A stretch of 16,172 nt of DNA from contig JBHELG010000106.1 in assembly GCA_046263195.1 (NCBI GenBank), positions 1 to 16,172 on the forward strand. The letters are read 5' to 3'. The stretch is from JBHELG01 sp046263195. Lineage in GTDB: Bacteria; Actinomycetota; Nitriliruptoria; Nitriliruptorales; JAHWKO01. Under the pieces are notes generated by a model that worked only from the letters and a program-made list of their open reading frames with translations, was not told the origin of the DNA and ran no database searches. Positions within the stretch are counted from its first letter, which is position 1. Each line of letters begins with the position of its first letter. Positions 7,113-13,611 of the stretch are shown here, in pieces. The position numbers and the translations under genes are program-made.

Positions 7113-7240
7113 GCGCGCCGAAGGCGCAAGGCCTGCTTGCGGGAAGATCGTAGTAGCGGTCTTAGGCCCAGCAAGTTCGCAACGAAGGCGCAAGGGCCTG
7201 CTTGCAGGAGGCGTCGTAGTAGCGGTCTTGGCCCCACAAG
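7113..7240 (+). repeat. Two-copy tandem repeat of about 65 bp in the leader of the zinc-ribbon gene
   Basis: Copy 1 covers about 7113-7178 and copy 2 about 7179-7240. Shared blocks include CGAAGGCGCAAG (7119-7130 and 7183-7194), CCTGCTTGC, and GTAGTAGCGGTCTT (ending at 7163 and 7228). Each unit contains small inverted repeats. In copy 1 these are GCGCC-GAA-GGCGC, CGCAAG/CTTGCG around a 5-nt loop, and AAGATC/GGTCTT, which pairs in RNA with one G-U. Copies are about 80 percent alike. The first hairpin tip (GCC-GAA-GGC) matches that of the repeats at 6270-6340, but the rest is unrelated. Confidence 0.8.
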
Positions 7241-7245
7241 ACCGC
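7222..7245 (+). promoter_or_regulatory. Leader hairpin abutting a ribosome binding site
   Basis: GCGGTCTTG (7222-7230) and CAAGACCGC (7237-7245) form a perfect 9-bp stem with a 6-nt loop. The 3' arm ends directly before the Shine-Dalgarno GAGGAGGG (7246-7253), which serves the ATG at 7263. The first repeat copy carries another GCGGTCTT (7156-7163) that could pair with the same 3' arm, so two mutually exclusive structures are possible. Translational control is inferred only. Confidence 0.5.
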
Positions 7246-7262
7246 GAGGAGGGACTTACGCC

Positions 7263-7514
7263 ATGGAGGCTGGGAATCTCGTCCGCTGCCCGCGCTGCGG
7301 GGAGCTGAGACCGGACGATTTCAGCGCAGCACGTTCGGAGGTCGGCGCCCCGACCCCACCTGGCGCGCTCTCGCTTCCAACGTTCGGGAGCGCTCTGAAG
7401 CGGGCACGCGGCAGCGCTGAAACCTGCGAGTGCGGCAGGCGCCGTTTCGATGCTTCCGGACGCGAGCTGCAGGAACCGACAGGGGTAGGGGAGGTTCGTC
7501 CGGTTCAGGGCTGA
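7263..7514 (+). CDS. Small zinc-ribbon-like protein, function unknown
   Basis: An 83-aa product starts at ATG 7263 behind a strong GAGGAGGG site with 9-nt spacing. It begins MEAGNLVRCPRCGELRPDDF, with CPRC at 9-12, and has a second cysteine pair in ETCECGRRRFDASG around residue 57. This CxxC/CxC arrangement suggests one bound zinc ion in a zinc-ribbon fold. The middle (about 25-50) is Pro/Ala/Ser-rich and probably a flexible linker. It is not recognised as a named family. It sits between rsmE and phoH, where neighbouring genes act on rRNA, so a nucleic-acid or ribosome link is possible but unproven. The frame is open further upstream through the repeats, but that part has no coding character. 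A strong ribosome site and cysteine pairs favour a real gene. Confidence 0.65.
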   Translation: MEAGNLVRCPRCGELRPDDFSAARSEVGAPTPPGALSLPTFGSALKRARGSAETCECGRRRFDASGRELQEPTGVGEVRPVQG

Positions 7515-7530
7515 GCCCAGTTCGCGGCGA

Positions 7531-7536
7531 TACACT
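7531..7536 (+). promoter_or_regulatory. Possible -10 box for phoH
   Basis: TACACT lies inside the small palindrome GGCGA-TACAC-TCGCC, 22 bp before the phoH ATG. A start near 7543 would leave a leader of about 16 nt with no clear Shine-Dalgarno. No -35 hexamer is visible. Confidence 0.3.
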
Positions 7537-7558
7537 CGCCGCGCCGTCGTCTTCAACA

Positions 7559-8674
7559 ATGTTTCCAAGGAGCCCGTACACCATCTTGGCCAGCACATCC
7601 CAATCTTCCCCATCCGCCTCCAGCGTCCCACCGGCGAGCTCGGTGAAGGTGTTCGTCCCCGGTGAACACTCGATGGTGGCGCTGCTGGGGACGCGGGACG
7701 AACTTCTTCGACTCGTTGAGGACGCCTTCCACGCCACCATCCATGTGCGTGGCAACGAGATCACGATCACCGGCGAGCCGAGCGAGGTCGATCGGGTAGC
7801 TCACCTGTTCGAGGAGCTCATCCTTCTACTCGGACGAGGCCATGGGCTGGACCGGAGCCTCGTTGGTCAGACCATCCGGATGGTGCAGGCTGGAGGGCCC
7901 GAACGGCCTTCGCAGGTGCTCGCCCATGCGGCACTCACCCACCGGGGGCGATCCATTCGTCCCAAGACCTTGGGCCAAAAGCGGTACCTCGACGCGGTCC
8001 GCGACAACGTCGTGACCTTCTGCATCGGTCCGGCAGGTACTGGCAAGACCTACCTCGCCATGGCGGCGGCGGTCCAGACGCTGCGCGCGAAGGAAGTCAA
8101 CCGTCTCATCATCACCCGCCCCGCAGTCGAGGCTGGCGAGAGCCTCGGCTATCTGCCCGGGACGTTGCAGGAGAAGATCGACCCCTATCTGCGGCCGCTG
8201 TGGGACGCCCTTCACGACATGCTCGAGGCGGAGGACCTTGTCACCTATATCGAGCGCGGCACGATCGAGGTGGCGCCTCTCGCCTATATGCGCGGGCGGA
8301 CCTTGAACGACTCGTTCATCGTGCTCGACGAGGCGCAGAACACGACGCCCGAGCAGATGAAGATGTTCCTGACGCGCATCGGCTTCGGTTCGAAAGCGGT
8401 CGTGACCGGAGACGTGACGCAGGTCGATCTCCCATCGGGCCGACAGTCCGGCCTGAAGGTCGTGCGCCAGATCCTGCCTGGGATCGAGGGTGTCGTGTTC
8501 AGCGAACTAGGCGCTGATGATGTGGTACGCCACCCCATAGTGCAGAAGATCGTCGAGGCCTACGAGCGGCGAGCCGAGGAGCAGGGCGCCGGGACCGACA
8601 ACGGGTCGCGTCGAGCGCGCCGTGAAGACCGCAAGCGGCAGCCGGCACGACTCGAGGCAGAGGAGAGCACCTAG
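7559..8674 (+). CDS. phoH: PhoH-family ATPase
   Basis: PhoH proteins are P-loop ATPases related to the helicase superfamily. They are commonly encoded next to ybeY and thought to act in RNA metabolism. From ATG 7559 the product is 371 aa. A KH-like N-terminal part contains SMVALLGTRDELLRLVE and RGNEITITG (about 38-72). Walker A GPAGTGKT lies at 157-164, ITRPAVEAGESLGYLPG follows, and Walker B FIVLDEAQ is at 253-260. VVTGDVTQVDLP and a basic tail complete it. Residues 1-28 are Ser/Pro-rich, and GTG 7643 (343 aa) is a possible later start. Neither start has a good ribosome site. ybeY begins 3 bp after the stop. Confidence 0.92.
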   Translation: MFPRSPYTILASTSQSSPSASSVPPASSVKVFVPGEHSMVALLGTRDELLRLVEDAFHATIHVRGNEITITGEPSEVDRVAHLFEELILLLGRGHGLDRSLVGQTIRMVQAGGPERPSQVLAHAALTHRGRSIRPKTLGQKRYLDAVRDNVVTFCIGPAGTGKTYLAMAAAVQTLRAKEVNRLIITRPAVEAGESLGYLPGTLQEKIDPYLRPLWDALHDMLEAEDLVTYIERGTIEVAPLAYMRGRTLNDSFIVLDEAQNTTPEQMKMFLTRIGFGSKAVVTGDVTQVDLPSGRQSGLKVVRQILPGIEGVVFSELGADDVVRHPIVQKIVEAYERRAEEQGAGTDNGSRRARREDRKRQPARLEAEEST

Positions 8675-8677
8675 CCG

Positions 8678-9193
8678 ATGGCTGTCTTCGTCGCCGACGA
8701 GCAGGACAGGCCCGTCGATGGGGACGACCTCGCTGACTTGGCGCGCTATGTCCTGCGTGAACGACGCGTTCCGCCGGATATGGAACTGTCGCTCATGCTC
8801 GTCGACGAACAGGCGATCACGGCCCTGAATGCCCACCATCTTGGCAACCCAGAGCCAACTGACGTTCTCGCATTCCCAATCGACGAGCCGGGCGAGACAC
8901 CACCCGGAGTCCCCGCGGTGCTCGGCGATGTCGTGCTCTGCCCTGCCGTCGCCGAACGGCAAGCCATCCGACGCGACCGCGACCTACGAGAAGAGCTGCG
9001 GGTCCTCACCGTCCATGGGATTTTGCACGTGCTCGGAATGGATCACGCCGATCCCGAGGACGAACGGGAGATGTTCGCACTCACCGAAACCCTGCTCGAC
9101 TCCTTCCGGCGCCTGGGCTCGGAAGACAGCCACGGCCGGGTGGACGGCCGGGGAAGTCATCGGGACGCGCAGGCGGGCGAGGGGAGCCGGTGA
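8678..9193 (+). CDS. ybeY: Endoribonuclease YbeY, 16S rRNA maturation
   Basis: YbeY is a zinc-dependent endoribonuclease required for 16S rRNA 3' maturation and ribosome quality control. The 171-aa product has the zinc signature HGILHVLGMDH with ligands His113, His117 and His123, preceded by the conserved PTDVLAFPID segment (60-69). The ATG follows AGGAGA (8661-8666) inside the end of phoH. Beyond residue 147 the C-terminus is a Gly/Arg/Asp-rich tail without family motifs, whose DNA contains a CGGCCG-flanked inverted repeat. The stop overlaps the next gene by 4 nt (GTGA), so the two are probably translationally coupled. Confidence 0.94.
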   Translation: MAVFVADEQDRPVDGDDLADLARYVLRERRVPPDMELSLMLVDEQAITALNAHHLGNPEPTDVLAFPIDEPGETPPGVPAVLGDVVLCPAVAERQAIRRDRDLREELRVLTVHGILHVLGMDHADPEDEREMFALTETLLDSFRRLGSEDSHGRVDGRGSHRDAQAGEGSR

Positions 9194-10488
9194 GCACGCT
9201 CTTGATCACGGGCCTTGTCGCTGTCGTCATGTGCGTCGCCCTCACGGCCTTCCTCACTGCCTCCGAGACGGTGCTGACCCGTATCGGCGTGGTCCGTGCC
9301 TTGCGGCTCAACGAGGCCGGTGAGCCCGGCGCAGCGCAACTACTCTGGCTGGTCGAGCACCCTGCCCGAGGCCTCGACGTCGTGCTGCTGCTCACGGTGG
9401 TGGCCCGGGTGGCGGCCGCGAGCGTACTGGCAGTCATCGCCGCGGCGGGAGGTGCCTGGCTGGTCACCCTCGCTGCGGTGCTTCTCGCGCTTGTCAGCTT
9501 CGTGGTGGCTGAAGTGGCTCCCCGTACCTACACGCTCCCCCGACTCGAACGGGTTGGCCTGCGAATCGCACCCGTAGTGGCATGGCTGGCGCGTGCTCTG
9601 CACCCACTCGTCCGTGGACTCGTTACGGCAGGGGGCAGGCTTGTGAGGCGTGCCGGCGGCCCGTTCTCGTCAGATGAGGAACTCCGCCGCCTCATCGGGA
9701 GCGAGGACGTGGAGGAGGTCGAACTCGAGGAAGACGAGCGGGCGATGATCCACTCCATCTTCGAGCTCGGTGACACCGTCTGCCGCGAGATCATGGTCCC
9801 TCGCCTCGACATGGTCATGGTGGACGCCGACGCCGACTTCGAGCAGGTCCTCGACACTACGATCACAAGCGGCTACTCACGTTTGCCCGTGTGGCGCGAC
9901 AGCAGGGACAACGTCATCGGAGTGGTGTACGCCAAAGACCTGCTCGAGCGGCTCTACCAGCGTTCAGACCAGTCAGGCGCAGCAAGGGCAGCCCAGGATG
10001 GGGACTGGACGGACCTGTTGCGTGTACCCACCTTCGTTCCCGAGTCAAAGCTCGCCGACGAGTTGCTCCGTGATTTGCAGCAGCAGAAGGTGCATCTCGC
10101 GATCGTGGTGGACGAGCACGGTGCGGTGGTCGGGCTGGTGACCATCGAGGACATCCTCGAGGAGATAGTGGGGGAGATCGTCGACGAATTCGACCACGAG
10201 GAACCCCCCGTCATGCGGCTCGGGGCGGGTGCCCTGCGTGTGAGCGCCCGTCTCACCGTGCACGATCTGAACGAGTTGCTCGACACCGACCTCCCCGAGG
10301 AGGAGGGCTGGGACACGGTGGGTGGACTGCTGATCGGCCTGCTCGGTCGCGTTCCTCAGCCTGGCGAGGAGGTGCGGGTCGACGCCGTTACGCTCGTCGC
10401 CGAACGGGTGCAAGGCCGACGGGTCAGGAAGGTCCTGGTCCGCCCCGTCCAGGACAACGTCGAAGTCGAAGGTCATCGGAGCCGGTGA
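9190..10488 (+). CDS. CNNM/CorC (TlyC-type) transporter with CBS pair
   Basis: This 432-aa membrane protein belongs to the CNNM/CorC family, associated with Mg2+ or Co2+ transport and often annotated as hemolysin. Hydrophobic segments of the DUF21 domain lie at about 3-23, 61-85 and 87-110, with a fourth shorter one near 127-141. MVPR at 202-205 starts the first CBS domain (about 204-260), and the second is at about 268-322, ending VTIEDILEEIVGEIVDE. A CorC_HlyC domain follows at about 340-425. The GTG start overlaps the ybeY stop, and GAGG at 9179-9182 gives a 7-nt spacing. Its stop overlaps the cdd start in the same GTGA manner. Metal specificity cannot be read from the sequence. Confidence 0.92.
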   Translation: MSTLLITGLVAVVMCVALTAFLTASETVLTRIGVVRALRLNEAGEPGAAQLLWLVEHPARGLDVVLLLTVVARVAAASVLAVIAAAGGAWLVTLAAVLLALVSFVVAEVAPRTYTLPRLERVGLRIAPVVAWLARALHPLVRGLVTAGGRLVRRAGGPFSSDEELRRLIGSEDVEEVELEEDERAMIHSIFELGDTVCREIMVPRLDMVMVDADADFEQVLDTTITSGYSRLPVWRDSRDNVIGVVYAKDLLERLYQRSDQSGAARAAQDGDWTDLLRVPTFVPESKLADELLRDLQQQKVHLAIVVDEHGAVVGLVTIEDILEEIVGEIVDEFDHEEPPVMRLGAGALRVSARLTVHDLNELLDTDLPEEEGWDTVGGLLIGLLGRVPQPGEEVRVDAVTLVAERVQGRRVRKVLVRPVQDNVEVEGHRSR

Positions 10489-10970
10489 GGGGCATGGGCG
10501 AACAGGGCGTGGTCATCGATGAGGCTGACCTGCTGCGGCGCGCCCGAGCTGTCCGTGAACGCGCCTACGCGCCGTACTCAGGCTTCCGGGTGGGAGCCGC
10601 GGTCGCGCTCGAGGACGGCAGCGTTTTCGAGGGCGCAAACGTCGAGAACGCCAGCTATTCCTTGAGTGTCTGCGCAGAGCGGGCGGCACTGCACAGCTAC
10701 GTCTCGGCGGGTCTGCATGTGCCCGTGGTAGCTGTGGCGGTGGTCGGAGATGGTGAGGATCCCTGTCCGCCATGTGGGGCCTGCCGGCAGGTCATCTTCG
10801 AGTTCGGTCCCGACGCGGTCGTCTACAGCAGCGGCGATGGTGGCCGTCCCCTGGTCGCGACGATCCGGCAGCTGTTGCCCCACCCCTTCGGCCCACGGCG
10901 GCTTGCGCAGGGGTTCGGGGAGCCCGAGGACGACTTCGACGAGCTGCCGCCAGTGGACTGGCGAGCGTAG
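10485..10970 (+). CDS. cdd: Cytidine deaminase
   Basis: Cytidine deaminase converts cytidine and deoxycytidine to uridine and deoxyuridine in pyrimidine salvage. The 161-aa product is the tetrameric, zinc-cysteine type. CAERAA supplies zinc ligand Cys63 and proton shuttle Glu65, and PPCGACRQ supplies Cys97 and Cys100. YSGFRVGAA and the ENASYS substrate region are also present. The family is usually about 130-140 aa. Here a tail of roughly 25 residues rich in Asp, Glu and Pro follows LLPHPFGP. GTG 10485 overlaps the CNNM stop. ATG 10494 is an alternative that would remove three residues. cdd before era is a common arrangement. Confidence 0.94.
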   Translation: MRGMGEQGVVIDEADLLRRARAVRERAYAPYSGFRVGAAVALEDGSVFEGANVENASYSLSVCAERAALHSYVSAGLHVPVVAVAVVGDGEDPCPPCGACRQVIFEFGPDAVVYSSGDGGRPLVATIRQLLPHPFGPRRLAQGFGEPEDDFDELPPVDWRA

Positions 10971-11014
10971 GAGAATCCGCTGGCGGTCCCCCCTGGGAAG
11001 AGGAACGCAGGCTC

Positions 11015-11947
11015 GTGACAGAGCTGGATCTCGAGGCAATCCTCGCCGCCGGCGGCGAGGAGCTGCCCGAGGGTCACCGCTCCGGAATCGTCGCTCTTGC
11101 GGGCCGCCCCAATGTCGGAAAGTCGACGCTGCTGAATGCAATGGTCGGGGCGAAGGTCGCGATCGTGACCCCCGTTCCCGGCACCACACGAAACGTCATC
11201 CGCGGAGTGGTCACCCGCGACGACCTGCAGCTGGTGTTCATTGACACGCCGGGGGTGATGAAGCCCCAGACGCTTCTGAATCGCCGCTTGAACGACCTCG
11301 TGCAGCAGACGTGGCGGATGGTCGACGTCATCTGCTTCATCGTCGACGCGGCGGCGGGTATCGGCCGTGGTGACACGTTCATCGCGGAGGAGCTCGCCAG
11401 GGCCGACGCGCCGGTGCTCTGTGTCGTGAACAAGGAGGACCGGGTCCAAAAAGGGGAGCTTCTCCCCGTCCTCGCCCAAGCAGCCGAGCTGGGGGGATGG
11501 GTCGAGATCGTGCCCACCTCAGCCTTGACCGGCTTCAACGTGGAGCATCTCGTCGACGTGCTCGCGACGTACGTTCCCGAGGGACCGCGACTCTTTCCCG
11601 CCGGCACTCTGACCGATCAGCCCGAACGCCAGCTCATGGCAGAGATTCTGCGTGAGAAGTACCTCACGCGAGTGTTCGAGGAGGTCCCCCATTCGATCGC
11701 GGTCGTTATAGACGAAGTGGAGGAGCGTGAAGGCCTGCTCGAGGTGTATGCCAGCATTTTCGTGGAACGCGAAAGCCAGAAGGGAATCGTGATCGGTCGC
11801 GGAGGCCAGGTGCTGCGGGAGGCGAACAAGGCCGCTCGGGAAGAACTCGAGGCCCTGCTTGGGACGAAGGTCTTTCTCGACGTGCGGGTCAAGGTCGCCA
11901 AGGACTGGCAGCACGACCCCCGTCGTCTCGCACGCTTCGGCTACTGA
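11015..11947 (+). CDS. era: GTPase Era, 16S rRNA binding
   Basis: Era is an essential GTPase that binds the 3' end of 16S rRNA during 30S assembly. From GTG 11015 the product is 310 aa. G1 GRPNVGKS is at 30-37, the PGTTRN switch around 55-60, G3 DTPG at 77-80, G4 NKED at 129-132 and G5 TSA at 168-170. The C-terminal KH domain has VIGRGGQVLREANKAAREELE from about 259. The frame is open back to 10772 inside cdd, but AAGAGGA with 10-nt spacing and the family N-terminus support GTG 11015. The 3' end overlaps the convergent CDF gene by 7 bp. recO, which often follows era, is absent here. Confidence 0.95.
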   Translation: MTELDLEAILAAGGEELPEGHRSGIVALAGRPNVGKSTLLNAMVGAKVAIVTPVPGTTRNVIRGVVTRDDLQLVFIDTPGVMKPQTLLNRRLNDLVQQTWRMVDVICFIVDAAAGIGRGDTFIAEELARADAPVLCVVNKEDRVQKGELLPVLAQAAELGGWVEIVPTSALTGFNVEHLVDVLATYVPEGPRLFPAGTLTDQPERQLMAEILREKYLTRVFEEVPHSIAVVIDEVEEREGLLEVYASIFVERESQKGIVIGRGGQVLREANKAAREELEALLGTKVFLDVRVKVAKDWQHDPRRLARFGY

Positions 11948-12882
11948 TCGCCTTTCGGCTCGCCCGGCGAGGGTCCGCCATGGGTCATATCCGGTTCCAG
12001 ATACAGGAAGGCAACCGGGACGCGCTGGCGCACCTGCCGTTCGGTCGCATCGATGGCATGCGCCACCTCCTCGAAGGTGAGGTGGCGGTCGAGCTCGACC
12101 TTCGCCCCCACGAGCAGCTCATCTGGGCCGAGGTGCTGAGTGCGAAGCTCGATGAGCCGCCGTACGTTCGGCCCCGCCTCGATCGCCTCCTGGATGGCTG
12201 CGAGGTCGGCGGGCGCGGCTGATTCTCCGATGAGGAGAGCCTTCATCTCCACGGCCAGCAAGACCGCGATGCTGGTGAGCAGCACGCCGATTGCGATCGA
12301 ACCCAGGGCATCAAAGCGCGAGTCACCGCTGACCACCGCGAGCACGACGCCGATGAAGGCGAAAACCAGGCCGAGGAGGGCGCCGAGATCCTCCAGGAGC
12401 ACAACCGGTAGCTCCGGGGTCTTCGCTTGGCGCACGAATGCCCACCAGGAGCGCTCTCCCTTGACCTCCAGCGCCTCGACGACTGCTGTGCGCAGCGAGC
12501 CCACCTCGAGGACGATCGCGATCCCGAGTACTCCGAGCGCCCACGGCGCGGAGGTGAGTTCGTGAGGATGACGGAGCTTCTCCACGCCCTCGAACATCGA
12601 GAACAGTCCTCCGAGCGTGAACAGCACGACGGAGACGACGAAGGCCCAGAAGTATCTTTCACGCCCGAAGCCGAAGGGGTGCTGGGGAGTAGCTACGCGT
12701 TGCGCACGGCGCCTTCCGAGGAGCAGCAATCCCTGGTTGGAGGCATCAGCTACGGAGTGGATGCCTTCGGCCAGCATCGACGTCGCGCCTGTGAACACGA
12801 AGGCGACGAACTTCGCGACGGCGATTCCGAGGTTGGCGAGGAAGGCGGCGATGATGGCCTTCCCACCGCCCGACGCCGACAT
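11941..12882 (-). CDS. Cation diffusion facilitator (CDF) family transporter
   Basis: CDF proteins export divalent metals such as Zn2+ or Mn2+ in exchange for protons. The 313-aa product has several membrane helices: about 8-30, a segment near 33-56 carrying EGIHSVAD, then 78-98, 113-133, 151-175 and 184-203. A cytoplasmic C-terminal domain follows. The first metal pair is His42 and Asp46 (HSVAD). At the second site, where many CDFs have HxxxD or DxxxD, this protein has LLEDLGALLG with Glu154 and Asp155, a variant I associate with the SLC30A9-like branch. The start at 12882 has GGGGAGG 5 nt upstream. An in-frame GTG at 12924 lacks a ribosome site. The last 7 bp overlap the 3' end of era. The metal is unknown. 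Confidence 0.88.
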   Translation of the reverse strand: MSASGGGKAIIAAFLANLGIAVAKFVAFVFTGATSMLAEGIHSVADASNQGLLLLGRRRAQRVATPQHPFGFGRERYFWAFVVSVVLFTLGGLFSMFEGVEKLRHPHELTSAPWALGVLGIAIVLEVGSLRTAVVEALEVKGERSWWAFVRQAKTPELPVVLLEDLGALLGLVFAFIGVVLAVVSGDSRFDALGSIAIGVLLTSIAVLLAVEMKALLIGESAAPADLAAIQEAIEAGPNVRRLIELRTQHLGPDELLVGAKVELDRHLTFEEVAHAIDATERQVRQRVPVAFLYLEPDMTHGGPSPGEPKGDQ

Positions 12883-13216
12883 CGCCGCCTCCCCTGTCCG
12901 TCGCAGTTCGGCGAATAGTGCCACGACGAGCGACAGGGTCGTGGATTGGCCCTATGCCGGCCCTCGCAGCAGGCGCCCCACGGGCAGCGGTGGAGCGGGT
13001 CGAAAGCACGTCAGAATTGGGCAGCCCGCGGCGTCGATGTCAGCGCAGTGTCTGCTGCTTCGACCCCGCCAGGAGATGGGCGGTTCGACGGCGAATAGTG
13101 TCCAATATGCGCAACGCGAGCTACGATCCCAGCTGCTTCCCCACCCAGCGGTCGAGCTTATGAGTCATACAGCGGTCGCTACGCGATACTGAGCCAGGGT
13201 ACTGGGGGAGTGAGAA
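12883..13216. other. Divergent spacer between the CDF gene and the small ORF at 13217
   Basis: This 334-bp stretch shows no convincing gene. It should hold the CDF promoter on the minus strand. An imperfect inverted repeat is visible: GCGGGTCGAAAGCA (12995-13008) against TGCTTCGACCCCGC (13056-13069), differing by one deletion and one insertion, around a 47-nt loop. GATACT near 13185 could be a -10 for the downstream ORF. Nothing resembling an insertion sequence was found. Confidence 0.4.
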
Positions 13217-13441
13217 TTGAGAAGTTCAGCGCCAACAGCTTTTCGGCTGAGTTGTCCACTCACGGCGGTCAACGGGAGCGTCGACGCCCTCCTGTTCGAC
13301 GTCGAGAAGACCCTCGAGCTGTCCGGGGCCGAGCAGGCGGCCCAAACCTTCGTCGAGGAGGTCCTGGCGTACCGGGCTCGAGCGGACGCGACGTACCGCG
13401 GCATCCTCGACATCATCTCCAGGTACGTCGATCTCTCGTGA
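13217..13441 (+). CDS. Small helical hypothetical protein (TTG start) or gene remnant
   Basis: A 74-aa ORF starts at TTG 13217 with GGGGGAG at 13204-13210 (6-nt spacing). From about residue 20 the codons have the strong G/C third-position bias of real genes in this window, and the product is charged and helical (VDALLFDVEKTLELSGAEQ, later FVEEVLAYRARADATYRGI). The first 20 codons lack this bias. In another frame a GTG at 13210 gives a coding-like N-terminus (MRIEKFSANSFSAELSTHGG), so a frameshift joining the two frames near 13275 is possible. The stop codon lies within a perfect palindrome. The family is not recognised. It could be a genuine small protein, a frameshifted gene or a remnant. 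Confidence 0.4.
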   Translation: MRSSAPTAFRLSCPLTAVNGSVDALLFDVEKTLELSGAEQAAQTFVEEVLAYRARADATYRGILDIISRYVDLS

Positions 13442-13454
13442 CGGCTAGCCGTCA
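13439..13454. terminator. 16-bp perfect palindrome over the stop codon of the small ORF
   Basis: TGACGGCT followed directly by AGCCGTCA is a perfect palindrome whose first three bases are the TGA stop of the ORF at 13217. As RNA it would form a 6-bp stem with a CUAG loop. No T-run follows, so intrinsic termination is uncertain, and it may also be a protein-binding site. Confidence 0.4.
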
Positions 13455-13495
13455 GAAGAGCATCCTGCTTGCTTTGCGTTCGGTCTCTCCCGGAA

Positions 13496-13579
13496 CGTGG
13501 CGGTCGTCGAGTCACACGTCTTGCCACGGCCGCCGCCCCGACACACCACCCGCGGGCCCGTAGCGCACCTCCGGCGGCC
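13496..13579. other. Cluster of inverted repeats before the acidic small gene
   Basis: CGTGGC (13496-13501) pairs with GCCACG (13523-13528). The adjoining GGCCGCCG (13528-13535) pairs perfectly with CGGCGGCC (13572-13579) around a 36-nt loop that is itself GC-palindromic. The block sits between the small ORF and the putative -10 at 13582. It may be a terminator region or simply GC-rich sequence. Confidence 0.35.
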
Positions 13580-13581
13580 GC

Positions 13582-13587
13582 TAGCCT
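13582..13587 (+). promoter_or_regulatory. Possible -10 box for the gene at 13612
   Basis: TAGCCT fits TANNNT and lies 30 bp before the ATG. A start near 13594 would place the strong AGGGGAGGTGA ribosome site (13597-13607) close to the 5' end of the mRNA. No -35 is recognised. Confidence 0.4.
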
Positions 13588-13611
13588 GGGACGAAGAGGG
13601 GAGGTGACGGG

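Noticed and set aside
6260..7260. CRISPR array or tRNA genes in the repeat-rich spacers around rsmE
   Set aside because: Only two copies per locus, no regular unique spacers of CRISPR length, no cas genes, and no tRNA cloverleaf or T-loop consensus was found.
7137..7262. N-terminal extension of the zinc-ribbon ORF through the 65-bp repeats
   Set aside because: The strong ribosome site and ATG at 7263 define the start, and the upstream part is repeat-derived and Arg/Ser-rich.
12909..13100. 12-bp direct repeat CGGCGAATAGTG at 12909 and 13089
   Set aside because: A single 12-bp match between two sites is expected by chance in a window this size, and similarity does not extend beyond it.
12617..13192. 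Plus-strand ORF of 191 aa antisense to the CDF start region
   Set aside because: It mirrors the CDF coding strand and then enters non-coding sequence. No family features.
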